From the NCBI GenBank assembly GCA_022925895.1, contig JAKSYS010000041.1:110597-174596 (forward strand): a stretch of 64,000 bases of DNA, written 5' to 3'. Below the pieces are notes generated by a model that did not search any database, was not told where the DNA came from, and saw only the letters and a list, made by a program, of their open reading frames with translations. Of the stretch, positions 1 to 11,837 are shown piece after piece (positions within the stretch are counted from its first letter, which is position 1; each line of letters begins with the position of its first letter). Position numbers and translations under genes: made by a program. The stretch comes from Fragilaria crotonensis (lineage: Eukaryota > Bacillariophyta > Fragilariophyceae > Fragilariales > Fragilariaceae).

Positions 1-2690
1 GATATAAGCAGAACACAAAAAAGAGACAGAGTGCATCTTCTGGAAGTATAATAGGCAAGCACTCTTCTGTAGGAGGCTCTGTTACCTCAACCGGCCGGTG
101 GTGCAATCTACACAAAGAGTTTGGACAATCTACACGAAGCCCTTTATCAAGAATATTTGGGCTTATGCTACATTTGATTGTTTCAAGGGTCAGTCCAAAG
201 GTGAATTCCATCCTCGTTTGACGCAGGAGCATTGTTTCGACCAGTACTATCTGGAGTGCTTCGTGCGGAAGGGTGCAGATGCCGAGCTGAGAATTGTCGC
301 AGTGATCAACGCAAAAAATATGAGTCGTCAACCCACACATTTTGAATGCTTGCTTGCAGTACAATCGACACAAAAAGCCTCAGCAGAAATTGGAAAGGCC
401 AGAAGGTTTAGGTATCAGATGCATTTGTGCTTATGATGACAGATGAGGTCATGGCTACATCTTCCAGCATTTCAATCTGGAAAACATCTGGCGCAACCAT
501 AAAATTGCATGCGACGACAGAAAAGTGACTGACTTGGCCTACCCAACAACAAAGTGCTGGACAGTATCTAAGTTCAAAAAGCTACCGGGACAAGAGCTGC
601 TGCCAGACAGACAGGGTTATTTCAATGCTACGTAGAGTCCTATGCAAACCTGCTGTGTTGAGTGGGGATACTACAAGAAGGTAGTTCAACACTGGGCATA
701 CATTGATAACAGAAAAGAAAGGAAAATTGTGACTTGCATAAGAGGAGGCAACCAAATCTTTGAGTACTTTGAGCTATCGCCACCGACAATTGAAGAGTAT
801 CTCAGCAGAAAGACTCCAGAATTGTATTGCTGTTGCATAGTCCAGCAAAATTGAATCGACACTTTTCCAATTTTGGGAATGTAACTGGCTGATGAGGCAA
901 CTGTGAATCCAAGCCTAGTATATGTGCTAAGAACAAGAACCCTAGGAAACGCAAGGAAAGGTGGAAAGCAGAGGTGTCTCTCAAACGCCAGTAAGAAGTC
1001 GAATTTTGCAGCGAGGGTCCAGCACCTTGTCGATTCGACACCTCCTCGTCCATTCAACACCTTCTTGCTTGTTTCTGAAAATGAACTTCAGACAATCTCC
1101 TCTACAAACGACGTTGCTGCAGCAACTATTGCTGACAGCACCGACGATCAGGAAAGTCAACGTGAATTCTTCTTTCCGGAACTCATCAGTTCAGCCAGGT
1201 GGACGAATTATGATCTTGTGCAGTCTGGCTGATTGGTGCAGATGACCATGATGCCACTTGAAGAGCACTTGTTGCATCCGGCACACTGGAAGCTCCTTAG
1301 TAAGCATACATGCACATGCCAATGGTGCTTGATGATCTGACTGGCAAGCTTAATCAAGATTATCCTTTGTTCAAGTCACATGCAGATCCTGGTAGAATTA
1401 TTCTGTCAGAACAGATCTCCTTGGTGCAACGAGAAGCTCTGTTTGAGCAAGGACTGATCACAATGAAGGGCTAACAAATGCTACAAGTGTCCAACCCGAA
1501 ATGGATGCTCTGTGTGGACCATTCTTTAAGTCTGCCACCTTCTCTTGAGGTGGAAATTGTACAGGAGAAACTGAAATAACAACAAAGAACAATCAAACAT
1601 GCCATTCAAGGGCACACTTCACAAGGAGAAGATATTGTGAGTTGCTTGACCAACACTAGGGTTTGATCAGAGCTTGGATCAGCAATGTAATGCTTGAATT
1701 CAGGGTTATCTTTCAAAACAAGTCAATTTTATCTCTCGATTCAACAAAGGTCATTCCATCATGATGAAGCATAATGGTGACGCTGTCAAACTTTTTCATT
1801 GTGTTGCATGCTCTTCATAAGACATCAACTTCCAAGTGGTTTGGGAACAGGGACAGGAGTTCAACAATTAAGCTGAGCTGGGTCTTGATCTTCAAGAATC
1901 TCTGTATCATGTTGTCACAAATAGCAGTATACTAATCTGTCAAGTCACGTAGCTGTGATGCTATTTTAGGGTACACGCCTTCTTCATCAATTTGCTCACC
2001 TGCTTAGACAATAATGTTAGAACAAGCAACTACAAATGATGAGGTCAATGCTGAATACACGCTTGCTTACCTTAGCAATTGTTGAACTCAATCCGGGTTG
2101 TTCCGCAATCCAACGCCGCACGGCCAGGTTGAATTTGTGGCTTGCACATCCAAGCAATGGTGGCACATTTAGAAGTCTGGCCACACAGCATGCTCTGGTT
2201 CACAGAGCAGTTATCGCCGACAAGACAAACTATATCAGCACATTGCTTACCATAGGACAGCAAAACCTTTGATAGATGTTCAACGTGATCTGAATGCTTG
2301 CATTCCTTTCATTCCATCGGCAAGCAATGGTTGCATACTTAGCATTGTTTGGCAAGCCGTTTCCTTGCCATTGACCACTTTCATGTGTGACGTGACGCAG
2401 CAATACCAACGTAGTGATGCGTTCCCTCGGTCCAACCATCAAGGACCACAGCAAATCTTGAAGGAATATCTTTTTTGTATGGTTTCCATATGGAAAGGGC
2501 TCGTGATAGAGACAGAGTACAAGTAGCATTAGAGCATTGGCGCACTACTAGCACACTAGCACACTATTCCAGTACTGTGAAATGCACTGTGATGTTGTAC
2601 CGGCAGAGTCACACATTAAGAATGCCGATGATGCGACAACAATGGAGTACATGTAGTGCGCTTCAGAGGTACCGGTTGTCATCATTGTAA
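1..2690. other. Degenerate spacer, no assignable gene
   Basis: No intact gene is recognisable. Coding-like stretches occur on the plus strand at 98-436, about 480-630 and 642-854. They read in broken frames (stops at about 631 and 852) and look like remains of one protein, but I cannot place it in a family. A weak pair of related stretches with the core AAGCAATGGT occurs near 2153 and 2324. The AT content and broken frames fit decayed mobile DNA; this is inference. Confidence 0.4.
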
Positions 2691-2692
2691 TC

Positions 2693-3721
2693 ATGAGAAT
2701 CTGTTCGTTGTACGCTATCTTTGCCCTTGTACCGGCGACGGCATCATCGTTAAATACAGTAAGAAACATCGCAATTGTCGGAGGCACTCATGGCAATGAA
2801 TACACCGGCGTATGGTGCATTAGGGAGTTGGATGCTGCTCCCCTGACTTGCTATCCATCCTTACACATCAAGACGCTGTTAGGAAACCCTGAAGCTCATT
2901 TTCAGAACAAACGCTTTATTGATGACGACCTCAATCGACAATTCACTGCTCAAAAGCTAATGGAGCAGACTAATACGGTCGAAGCCCGAAGGGCTCGCGA
3001 ACTCAATCAGCTCTTGGGTCCAAAGTCAAACCCCAAAACCGATGTCATTATCGACCTTCATACCACTACAACTAACATGGGAACTACATTGATTGTTCCC
3101 GCTGGCGATTCCTTCATGACGCAGGCAGCTGCCTATGTTGTATCCAAATTTCCAGAAGCTCGCATCTTGGTCCACAATCTTGGCGATCGCGACCAACGTC
3201 CGAATTTGTGTTCGACGGCTCGTCACGGCCTTACCATTGAAGTGGGACCCGTCCCGCAGGGCGTACTGCGACATGATGCCGTGGAGAACACGAAACGGGC
3301 GTTGCATGCGTTTCTCGAATTTCTGGAACGCACCAATCACGGGGATGGAGCAACAGTCTTGGCAGAACTGAAAGAAGTTTATCCCTCAGGCCACGTCCCG
3401 TGTTTTCAGTCGGCATCTGCCAAACATCCGGGAGAACTTTCGGGACGAATCAAATGGCCATCATGCGCGTACAATATTAACTTTCCAGCCTACATGGTCC
3501 ACAAGTCGATTCAAGATCGTGACTTTTGTATGATTCGAACCGGTGATCCTCTCTTCGTTGGAAGGGATGGAAGTGTTATCACATACAATGGTTCGCATGG
3601 CGACGAGGTGTATCTCATGTTTGTGAATGAAGGTGGATACTATTACGCAAGCAGTGGAACTGGAATTGGAGTGGCTGTTCCTAAAACTTTTGATTTGTTG
3701 ACTGGTCACTTTTCCAATTGA
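2693..3721 (+). CDS. Aspartoacylase / succinylglutamate desuccinylase family zinc hydrolase
   Basis: A 342-residue protein of the aspartoacylase (ASPA) family, which hydrolyses N-acyl amino acids such as N-acetylaspartate. The family's zinc and substrate motifs are all visible: GGTHGNEYTG at residues 30-39 (zinc ligands H33 and E36), NPEAH with NKRFIDDDLNR at 65-82 (substrate arginines), DLHTTTTNMG at 121-130 (third zinc ligand H123), and a later TIEVGP segment carrying the expected catalytic glutamate. Length is close to the roughly 310 residues of animal ASPA. Residues 1-18 are hydrophobic and may be a signal peptide, so secretion or entry to the endomembrane system is possible. No introns are needed. 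The exact acyl-amino-acid substrate cannot be told from sequence. The gene converges with the 1209-residue gene downstream, with about 185 bp between stops. Confidence 0.9.
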   Translation: MRICSLYAIFALVPATASSLNTVRNIAIVGGTHGNEYTGVWCIRELDAAPLTCYPSLHIKTLLGNPEAHFQNKRFIDDDLNRQFTAQKLMEQTNTVEARRARELNQLLGPKSNPKTDVIIDLHTTTTNMGTTLIVPAGDSFMTQAAAYVVSKFPEARILVHNLGDRDQRPNLCSTARHGLTIEVGPVPQGVLRHDAVENTKRALHAFLEFLERTNHGDGATVLAELKEVYPSGHVPCFQSASAKHPGELSGRIKWPSCAYNINFPAYMVHKSIQDRDFCMIRTGDPLFVGRDGSVITYNGSHGDEVYLMFVNEGGYYYASSGTGIGVAVPKTFDLLTGHFSN

Positions 3722-3906
3722 CCAAGTCACGTAAGACTTAATTACAGTAGATTGATGTATCAATTCGTCGTAGTTCGTCTCTTTGTTGCTTGATTCTAGC
3801 CTCCTTTCATGAGTTGGGCAAGGCATCGCTATATCTGTGCCGTTAAACGTGCAGGCATTGTATCATATCACGCGTACAGCCGGGATGAAGACTTCATTGC
3901 TTACCA

Positions 3907-6900
3907 TCAGGAACGACTGCTCTTCTTCTTTCGCGGCGAGGCATCCCTTTTCTGAACGAGAAAGTGCTCTATAGTGTCGTCCTGCTTTTTAACGATGACA
4001 CGATCCCGCTCCTTTCTATGGGTGCGTGACCGTTCCACAGGTTGATCGACACCGTCCCCCTTCACATGAGGTGAATCGCTTACTCTGCTAGATGGCCGGG
4101 AGCTGGACTTACTGGTTCTCTGGCGAACGGGGGGTTCTTCGTCATCAGCCCCTCTGGGGCGATTGGTGGAGGACCTCGACTTCCTCCTTTCAGAAGACCC
4201 GTCCAGAGCGACGTCATCTTTTCTATGTGAACTTTTGGTATGTCTCCGATCGCCTTTTGGAAGCACATCGCCGGCATATTTCGGGACGCTTGCAGATCGC
4301 TTCTTCCGCACCTTCTTGGGTTCGTCGACACCTAGACCGTCGTCGTCAATCGAACCCCATCCATCGGAGGATCGGCGTTCCGTAATGACGAGACTAGCCG
4401 CAAGGGGTGCGGTGGCATCTCCATCGGGTTTGAGTCGCGTCGTGCCAGGCAAGCGCGCTGACTCAGTGGACCGAGCAGTCGACGAACCTTTTCGTTCTCC
4501 AACCGATCCTGGTTTTCGATCGCCTTTTGAAAGCGTATCTCCGGCATATTTCGGGACGCTAGCAGATCGCCTTCTTTGCTCCTTCTTGGGTTCGATGACG
4601 CCTTCCACGTCATCATCGAGTGAACCCCATCCATCGGACGATCGGCGCTCCAAACTCAAGAGGCCAGCCGTAGGGGATGCAGAAGCTTCGGTGTCGGGGT
4701 TGCGACGAGTCGTTCCAAGGCGGCCAGGCACCTCATTGGAACCGCGGAGTCGAGGAGCAGGAATAAGCCCTTTCCCTTCGTCGAGCGAACCCAGCGAAGT
4801 TCGCCGCACAGTTCGTTGCTCCATCAGAAGGCCGTTGGCGTCTTCTAAGTCCTCCAGTTTGGTATGATTGTTTTTCTTCGAGATGAGCGAGGAAAAGAAA
4901 CCTTTCTTCTTCGTTTTAACTCTTGTCTCGGACGGATCAGTATCATCAAAAGCAAATGAACTAGAAGTTTCGGCGGTTGCTCCGGTACCAGTGGACGAAG
5001 CACCTTGTCGTGAGCCATCGGACGCCTTGCTCACCGGCAAACTATTGCTTCTTGTTTGGTCAAGCACAGGACTTCCAATGCTCTGCAAGGGCGCATCCTG
5101 CCCGATGCCATCCAGTTTTCTGTTCGAGTTCGCAGCAGCAGCAGCAGCCAGAGACCGTGCTTCAAGGGCTTTTAGAGCTGTGTTTTCGTGCTTGTCAGTG
5201 ACATCGCCGAGGCTATTTCTTGATACTGCCTCATGCTTCGGTCTACGCCACGGCTTCAACTCATTTGAAAGTGCACCCTTAGAGTCGTCAAGTAATGTCC
5301 CATCACTAGACCGCGAACTCTTGTTCTTGTCGTCGGAAACAGTTGTTTCCATTGTTGATGGGCGCCGTCTATCCTTGTCCCCGTTGCGAACTCTCTCAAT
5401 CTCACCGGCATTGTTTGTTCCCCGTTTGTTTTTGGTATCAAGAGCACCACTGCTCTCGCGGACACCGCTCTCGGCGTGTCGGTCTGAGGATCTTCGACTC
5501 GATTTATGACGCCTACGCTCCGATTCCTCTTTTGCTTGTTCATCATCAATTCCACCACCTTCATCGTCAACTCTGGATCGGGTAGGTCGGCGGCTGCTGC
5601 GCTCTTTGTCACGACTCTTGTCAACGAGTTCTTCATTGTCGCCACGCGAGGGTCGGTTTGATTTACGCCTTCGTTCACTATCGCCTTCCAATTCAGTCTT
5701 CTTGGAGCTTGATCTTTCCGATCGCGGGTGCGATTCGTTCGACGCCTTCGCATCATTCACGGGCTTTTCAGAATCTTTCGTGCCCTCTCGTTTTGAGACA
5801 GAGCGCCGCCTTTCACGATCAGCTTTCCTTCTCGTCTCTTCTTCTTGCATTTTCACATCATCGGCATCTACAGGCGCCGATGCATTGCGACTGGACTTTC
5901 GTTCGTCAGGCCTTCGTCGTCTCGGTTTCATTTCGGCGTCTATTGATGTCGTTTCAAGGCCACTTTTCTTGCTTTCTTCCAATGTTCGTCGTCGCTCGGC
6001 GTTCTTCGGTGCCGATTCCCTGCGACTGGGTTGGTGTACGTCAGATTTCCGTCGTCTCTCAGTCACCTCACGCTTGCCTTCGACATTGGATATCGGAGAG
6101 GAAATTTTCTTTGATCCTCTCGACTTCCTTTGTCTGCTGTCCGGCGACAAAAGGTCAGACGGCTGTTTTGCTTTCGTCAACGCCAAAATCTCGTCTCGCA
6201 ACTTTTGTTGTGAAACGGTATGAAGCTCTTCGTGAGCATGTGGAAACAACGATGTGCGCTCCTCGGCATCTAGCTTTCCTTGCACTTTCTGGGCGATGAG
6301 ATCATGATCAAAATCGTCGTCCGCTTCGTCGTGTGACCGATCTCCCTGCAGGCTCGCAGAGCAAACAGTAGCAGCGCCATCCTTCCACAAGCCATCAAAA
6401 TTGTCCCTAGGGATGTGACGATCAAGCGATCGTTCAAATCCTGCCGGAACCGTGTACAATGGGTCATCTTCCTCAGATTCGCCACCGTCGCTGTCTTCTT
6501 TGGCTAACGCGCTTAGCATAGTAATGGCACCGGGAGGCATAGCGCCCAGCGCCGAGCCTCGGTGCAAGTGTTTTTGTTGTCGCCAAGGCCGTAACTCTTT
6601 CGTGGCGACCTCTTCCGGATTTAACATTGTGTTGATAGATTTTCCCAAACTCAGGTCCATGCGTTGCATCAAGAGGCGCTTTTGCTCGGCTGGCGGGATG
6701 CTAGCAGAAATGAGTGACATATCGGCCATCGATTTATCATCTGGATCAGGATTCATATATGCCTTGAGCTCTTCTTCCAAGGCTGCTTCCTTGCCCATCG
6801 ATAGAAATGCCCCCAAGCCAAATTTCTCAGATTCCTCGTCAATTTCATGATCAAGTTCGGAATCGGCTTCACTTCCGTTGTCAGCCTCATCAATGTCATC

Positions 6901-7536
6901 GTCAAAAGTAGAGTCTTTGTACGGTGGTACTTGAACTGGTTCTGGCATTGGAATTTTGTGAGGCAACAAGTCTGGCTCCATTTCCAAATCGTCGTCTCCA
7001 GACAACAATGCCTTGCCATGCTTTCCTCTTTGCTGCCATGTATCAAGTTCTGTATCAGTGTCATAATCGGATTCATCATCGACATGCTGCGGTCCCGTGC
7101 CCCTGACCGAGTTGTCAATCTCCGGATCGTGTCCCTTTTTCAAATTATTCCAGAAACTTCCCTCTCCTGGACGTTGGTCATCTTCATTGATAGTATTGCT
7201 ATTGTTATTGTCATCCCTTCCTCCCAATCTCCACAGAGCACTGGCAACACCCGCATTCTGAAGCATGGCGGCGGGTGTGGACGACCGTCGTTTATACTCT
7301 TCAGTGTACTTTGATGTGGATGGTGCAGTCGCTGTTGCTATCGGAACGTCACCATGATTACTACCTGGGGCAGAGTGATGCGAGTCTTTCTTGATGGTCG
7401 TTGGTACAGCACTGCCTCTCAATTTTGTAAATGCGACTCCTAGGCCCCAACCACCACCAGCAGCTTTACGTTGCTGTTCTTGTTGCTGCTGAGTGCCTTC
7501 CATGTCTGCAATCGAATCCCAGAGGTTATCGTCCAT
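3907..7536 (-). CDS. 1209-residue charged, intrinsically disordered protein
   Basis: One uninterrupted reading frame starting MDDNLWDSIADMEG and ending in a KKKSSRS-like basic tail. No catalytic domain is recognised. The N-terminal third is acidic (many DD, EE and SE runs). The middle is a long arginine/serine/lysine-rich tract (RRRKSD, SERRR, SSRRP). The C-terminal part carries a duplicated cassette with the cores ERRSSDGWGS and RRSASVPKYAGD; the copies lie at about 4500-4660 and 4230-4390 and are offset by 270 bp, or 90 residues. RRxS sites are abundant and are potential basophilic-kinase targets (inference). The start is the only upstream ATG in frame. A disordered scaffold or cytoskeletal/RNA-associated protein is plausible but unproven. 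The frame is open through 3.6 kb, which supports a real gene. Confidence 0.8.
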   Translation of the reverse strand: MDDNLWDSIADMEGTQQQQEQQRKAAGGGWGLGVAFTKLRGSAVPTTIKKDSHHSAPGSNHGDVPIATATAPSTSKYTEEYKRRSSTPAAMLQNAGVASALWRLGGRDDNNNSNTINEDDQRPGEGSFWNNLKKGHDPEIDNSVRGTGPQHVDDESDYDTDTELDTWQQRGKHGKALLSGDDDLEMEPDLLPHKIPMPEPVQVPPYKDSTFDDDIDEADNGSEADSELDHEIDEESEKFGLGAFLSMGKEAALEEELKAYMNPDPDDKSMADMSLISASIPPAEQKRLLMQRMDLSLGKSINTMLNPEEVATKELRPWRQQKHLHRGSALGAMPPGAITMLSALAKEDSDGGESEEDDPLYTVPAGFERSLDRHIPRDNFDGLWKDGAATVCSASLQGDRSHDEADDDFDHDLIAQKVQGKLDAEERTSLFPHAHEELHTVSQQKLRDEILALTKAKQPSDLLSPDSRQRKSRGSKKISSPISNVEGKREVTERRRKSDVHQPSRRESAPKNAERRRTLEESKKSGLETTSIDAEMKPRRRRPDERKSSRNASAPVDADDVKMQEEETRRKADRERRRSVSKREGTKDSEKPVNDAKASNESHPRSERSSSKKTELEGDSERRRKSNRPSRGDNEELVDKSRDKERSSRRPTRSRVDDEGGGIDDEQAKEESERRRHKSSRRSSDRHAESGVRESSGALDTKNKRGTNNAGEIERVRNGDKDRRRPSTMETTVSDDKNKSSRSSDGTLLDDSKGALSNELKPWRRPKHEAVSRNSLGDVTDKHENTALKALEARSLAAAAAANSNRKLDGIGQDAPLQSIGSPVLDQTRSNSLPVSKASDGSRQGASSTGTGATAETSSSFAFDDTDPSETRVKTKKKGFFSSLISKKNNHTKLEDLEDANGLLMEQRTVRRTSLGSLDEGKGLIPAPRLRGSNEVPGRLGTTRRNPDTEASASPTAGLLSLERRSSDGWGSLDDDVEGVIEPKKEQRRRSASVPKYAGDTLSKGDRKPGSVGERKGSSTARSTESARLPGTTRLKPDGDATAPLAASLVITERRSSDGWGSIDDDGLGVDEPKKVRKKRSASVPKYAGDVLPKGDRRHTKSSHRKDDVALDGSSERRKSRSSTNRPRGADDEEPPVRQRTSKSSSRPSSRVSDSPHVKGDGVDQPVERSRTHRKERDRVIVKKQDDTIEHFLVQKRDASPRKKKSSRS

Positions 7537-7918
7537 TTTTCAAAGTTTCCAACTATCCTTCCGTTTTGATTGTTGCTTTACTTGTCGAAATAAGAGAAGG
7601 AAGAGTGCAAGGCACAAGGCTCTGCTGTGGAACTTGATGAACAATGAACACACACACACCTCTCCTTTCGTATCGCTCGACAGAACGGAACGGGTCCAAC
7701 AGTAGGAGGAGTTTTTTTGTGATGTCCTGTGTGTAGTATACGGAATACGGTGTGTGTACGCTGCGAGCGTTGTCTACGCGTTCTTGGTTCGTGCTCGTGA
7801 CTGTGCCTCGTCGCCTCTTTCTGCCTGCTTGCGTTGACGTGTGCCAAGTTTCCAAGAGGGCCACAAGCGACCCAAACCCAACACGCGTTCTTGCTGTTGC
7901 TGTCAGGGGTTGGAATAG

Positions 7919-9514
7919 CCCCAGACATTTCTGTCCTCTCCGGTAGGACACAAAGCAAAAAAAGATTGAAAACACGATTCAACTTTTGTCCTCTCAAAAA
8001 GCCAGCATCGAATTTGAGAGGACAAAAAGTAACCTTATAACCACGGGTTAATGAAATTTAACACGGCAAGTACCTTGTTAACATCGATCTCACCGCCTGA
8101 ATGCTACGAGCTTAGTCGCTGTATGTCACGGATTGCCCTGAATGCACCAATAGTACCTCCGGGGTACTTGTACCAGGGTTGATGCAGGAGCAAACGGGAT
8201 TTGACGAACACACACGGGTCCCAACGTTCTTCCAGTTGGATTGCATCCTCGTCGTGTCAATTTTTAGCGATAAACACGACACAAAAAAACGTATCACGAC
8301 TTGTTCTTCATATCCGTCCATACAATTGATCAGAAATTAATCGAGCAGCAGCGACGAAGATGATGAAGTCGTCGTGATGCCCGGAACAAGTGATGACGAT
8401 GGTGAAGTCGAAACGCAACGGACGAGACAGACAAGGAACAACGCTTCAGAAATGGTGTCGATTGCCTACAATAAACGCGACGCCTACTTCTCGATGCCAG
8501 AGCTTATTGCTAAGCGAATGAACCGAAGAATTGTTCACTATCCTTGTTTGGTGCGGAGACAATCAAGTTGTGTTTGGTGCTGTCGATTGGATCACTCCAG
8601 AGGAGGGCAACACAGCAGACACGGAAGGAAGACGACATGGTACTGTGCCGTTTGTGAAGTCGCACTGTGCAAAGTCAGGAGGTACAACGATCTCAGTTGC
8701 TTTGAACTTTTTTCACACCTCTCACGAATTATTCGACCCCTGCTGTGTTCAGGCACAGCAACTGAATGTTACAGTGCGCGGGCACAGCAACCGGCATCCT
8801 TTGCCACCTCGTCACCCTGCTGTGGGTGATGATCCAGATGCAGATCCGGATCAGGCGGTTCGTGCTGATCCAGATGCTGCACCTGTTGGTGACCTGTTGC
8901 CACCTGCTGTTGGTGCAAGCGTTGCTGCTGATCAGCATAATGACTCCCAGTCACAGCAGGATGACGAAGACTACTACTCAGCCCAGCAGGTGGATGTCGA
9001 GGTGCCTGAAGAAGAAAGCGACGATGCATTCACCGGTGATGACGACAATGAAGGAAGTGAACGTCCTGCTATTCGAAGGCGATTATCAACTAGCGTGATT
9101 ACTGTACCATTAAGATGGACAAGACAGAGTTGTTAGCTATGAAAAACAGTGGGGTCGCCGTTAAATTCAGAGAAAGCGCCCATGGTCATGTTGGACGATA
9201 GGTTTAACAAGAGAATTCAACATGTGAAAAATTAGAAATTGAATTTTGCACGAGGATTTTTTTGTGGAATTTGTCCTTATGCCGAGATCTGGGTAGGACA
9301 AAAGTTGCAATTCCACAGCGAAAACTACCTCGTTTTGCAATCACCGTAACTCCATCAATTTTGGCCCGAACAACAAAAGCGGGACAGATTTAGGAAGCTT
9401 ATGCCTTCACGAACAAACTGTACGCCTTCGTTTCTCATTGTTTCAGAAATAGGAAGTTAGCGAGTATCGCCAAATTTTGTCCTCTTTTTTGTCCTTAAAA
9501 TTTTGTGTCTGGGG
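7919..9514. mobile_element. 1.6-kb DNA element with CCCCAGACA ends and ATAG duplication
   Basis: The ends are perfect 9-bp inverted repeats: CCCCAGACA at 7919-7927 and TGTCTGGGG at 9506-9514. The sequence ATAG flanks both sides directly (7915-7918 and 9515-9518), as expected for a 4-bp target-site duplication. Just inside both ends a GTCCTCT/AGAGGAC motif recurs several times (about 7932-8025 and 9293-9495), like subterminal transposase-binding sites. The interior has a coding-like acidic segment but no recognisable transposase, so the element looks non-autonomous. It sits about 380 bp upstream of the 1209-residue gene start. The superfamily is not assigned. Confidence 0.7.
8374..9136 (+). 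pseudogene. Acidic coding remnant inside the 1.6-kb element
   Basis: Two overlapping plus-strand frames (8374-8829 and 8531-9136) together read like one protein with a frame change around 8530-8560. The first part is rich in D, E, T and R. The second has a short globular-looking stretch (VVFGAVDWITPEEG) followed by a long D/P/A/Q-rich tail and a final acidic segment. I recognise no family. The location inside an inverted-repeat element suggests an element-encoded or captured gene fragment. Confidence 0.35.
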
Positions 9515-9524
9515 ATAGTTAAAC

Positions 9525-11138
9525 TACCGGTTGTGGTATACCCGGTTTCCCGGTTTTCAACCGTACCAATACTGGCATTTTTAAAAAACCGGGAAACCAT
9601 TTGTGCCTTGGTGGTCATTTAACCAAATACTACCGCGCCACCCCGGTTATGACTATGGAAGTGTATAATTGAAAAAATTTCTTTAGCGTTGTATTATACT
9701 GTATTATAACTTATAACACATTATACCACGTGGTATAATACAACACTTCTGACAGTAGCCAGTAGCCCGCCGCAGGTGCAAATTTTTTTGACATGAAAAT
9801 TGTCTTTTTTAATGCAGACTTTATTACTTTTGGGTGATATGTTTGCTCTATAACTACTCATTTTCCAAGGCAAGCAGTTATCCTTTGAAATGGCAAAACA
9901 ATAGTTCAATCAAAGTGGTGGCAGAATGAAAACACAGCATAGAATTCCATTTATACATGATTGGAGTGTCTTTTGCAGGACGTGTTAGTTAGTATGGTGT
10001 GCCAACAAATGGTACTAGGTTTGCATTATTGTAGCTTTTAGTTCAGATATTTGAGTTTGGCTTTGTATCAAACTGTAATGCTGCGTAAAAGGGGAAATCT
10101 GAGGTCAGACTTTGGAGACAAAACAAACAACTGTCAGGGCTGCGTGTTGTTCGTGCATCAGTGGTGTTCACATCACTTCTCGACGTTAAGGACAACTCAT
10201 TCCCATTAACTTTTTGTGCCCATACCATGATGCTGCATCCCATCCATGTGCATTTTGCACTTAGATGGTGTAAAATCTGCTGCCAAGCTTGAAGATGCAG
10301 AATATGGACTGTAACCTGTAATCCTTTCACTGTTTGTGGCAAACAAGAGGAGGAGGCTATCGACTTTATCTGCCATGCATACCCAGTGGCTTTTGCCCAT
10401 GTCAAGCAATGAACAATCCCCAGCCACAACCGTTGTGGGATGCCTGCTAAGATGAAAATGAGAAGTCTGACTAAGGGATGCCAATCAGCTTCTGGCAGGA
10501 ATTGCAAATACCTTTGCGCTGCTGATGTTGATGACACTTGTCATGCTTTTGCACTAAGTACAACCATTGACTGTTGTGCAAGTCAATGCACAACCCTGTT
10601 GGACTTGCTATTCTTTCTGCTGATGTGCAGACTTGCAACAATGCATTCCAAAAGGTTGAACTGGTGGGATTTGGAAAACTAAGACTTGTCAGGGTGTGCT
10701 ATGCAGTCCTCACAGTGGTGCTGATGGCGCTCTTTTACCCTTTCTATTAGCTATGAAGCATCAGTTTTGCTTCCTATTGACTATTGTGCAGACAGCTATT
10801 CATCCTCCATCATGCACTGCTATTGTTGCAAGGTGTACCTCAGCAATCGGACTTGCAAAAAGCTAGCTTTGTCCAAGTTTGTGACCCTTGCAGTGGAAGT
10901 GTTGACGTCACCTTTATTATCTTGGGCTTAGATACCTTTTGAATAGAATTGTGCAACAGCAAGAAGTCAATTACACAAAGGAAATGGGCAGCACTAGTCC
11001 TAAAGAACTCCTCATACAAAATCATCATATCTGAATGGATTTGGCAACAGCAGTGTCACATCCAAAAAGACCCATGGGCTCTGTTGACGCGTACCTAAGA
11101 TGTAACACAAAGAAAAGTTAAGAAACAATGGCCATTAT
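9525..11138. other. Left flank of the large transposon zone, CCGG-rich edge and palindrome
   Basis: Contains a cluster of CCGGTT/AACCGG motifs at 9534-9650, then a perfect 20-bp palindrome ATTATACCACGTGGTATAAT at 9720-9739. The rest is AT-rich repetitive-looking sequence without a convincing gene. The right side of the zone (25.1-26.83 kb) has the same arrangement in mirror order, with a near-identical palindrome at about 26228. The two flanks are 1.6 and 1.7 kb long. Confidence 0.4.
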
Positions 11139-11283
11139 TGGAATTCTGTGCTGGTTGGATTTGCTGCCGGTTTGTGTGCTCTGATCACAGACACTGCATG
11201 GTACCTAGCAGAGTCTGTGGTCAGACTTGGAGATGCAGAAGATGATCCTGAAAAAGTTTCTTTCAGATGCATTGGATGTTCAT

Positions 11284-11837
11284 GACACCCTAGGATTGTT
11301 TGTAGTGAGCATACTTATTGGTTGAAACACAAGTCAATGCACAAGCCCCAAAAATACAGGGTGCGAGGTCCCCTTTGTATTGCAGAATCTGAGGGCTGCA
11401 TTGGAGATGCAGGACAAATCTTCTGTCAAGGATTGTTAAGGGTGTATCATAAATGTTTTTGACACCCTAGGATTGTTTGATGTGAGCTTACTATATATTG
11501 GTTGAATCACAAGTCAATGCACAAGCCCCAAATATACAGGGTGTGGGGTCCCCTTTGTATTGCAAAATCTGAGTGCTACATTGGAGATGCAGAACAAATC
11601 TTCTGTCAAGGATTGTAAAGGGTGTATCATAAATGTTTTTGACACCCTAGGATTGTTTGTAGTGAGCTTCTTACTTATTGATTGAATCACAAGTCAATGC
11701 ACAAGCCCCAAATATACAGGGTGTGGGGTCCCCTTTGTATTGCAAAATCTGAGGGCTGCACTAGAAATGAAGAAAATATGTTCTGCCAGGGTTTGTCAAG
11801 TTTGCATTGATGATATCGACGATATCCTTTGATTGTA
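11284..11837. repeat. Left-arm 180-bp tandem units (about three)
   Basis: The marker GACACCCTAGGATTGTTTG occurs near 11284, 11461 and 11641, spaced 177 and 180 bp. Each is followed by the same block, including CAAGTCAATGCACAAGCCCC and a GGGGTCCCCTTTGTATTGCA segment. The third unit ends at the hairpin insertion. The right arm carries the same unit twice in inverse orientation. Confidence 0.9.

Noticed and set aside
4163-6223. Long plus-strand open frames opposite the 1209-residue gene
   Set aside because: They mirror the R/S-rich coding strand; composition is explained by the complementary codons.
10043-10537. 164-codon minus-strand frame
   Set aside because: No recognisable motif and AT-rich repetitive surroundings.
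11139-11145. Target-site duplication at the outer ends of the inverted arms
   Set aside because: Flanking bases at 11139 and 25100 show no direct repeat.
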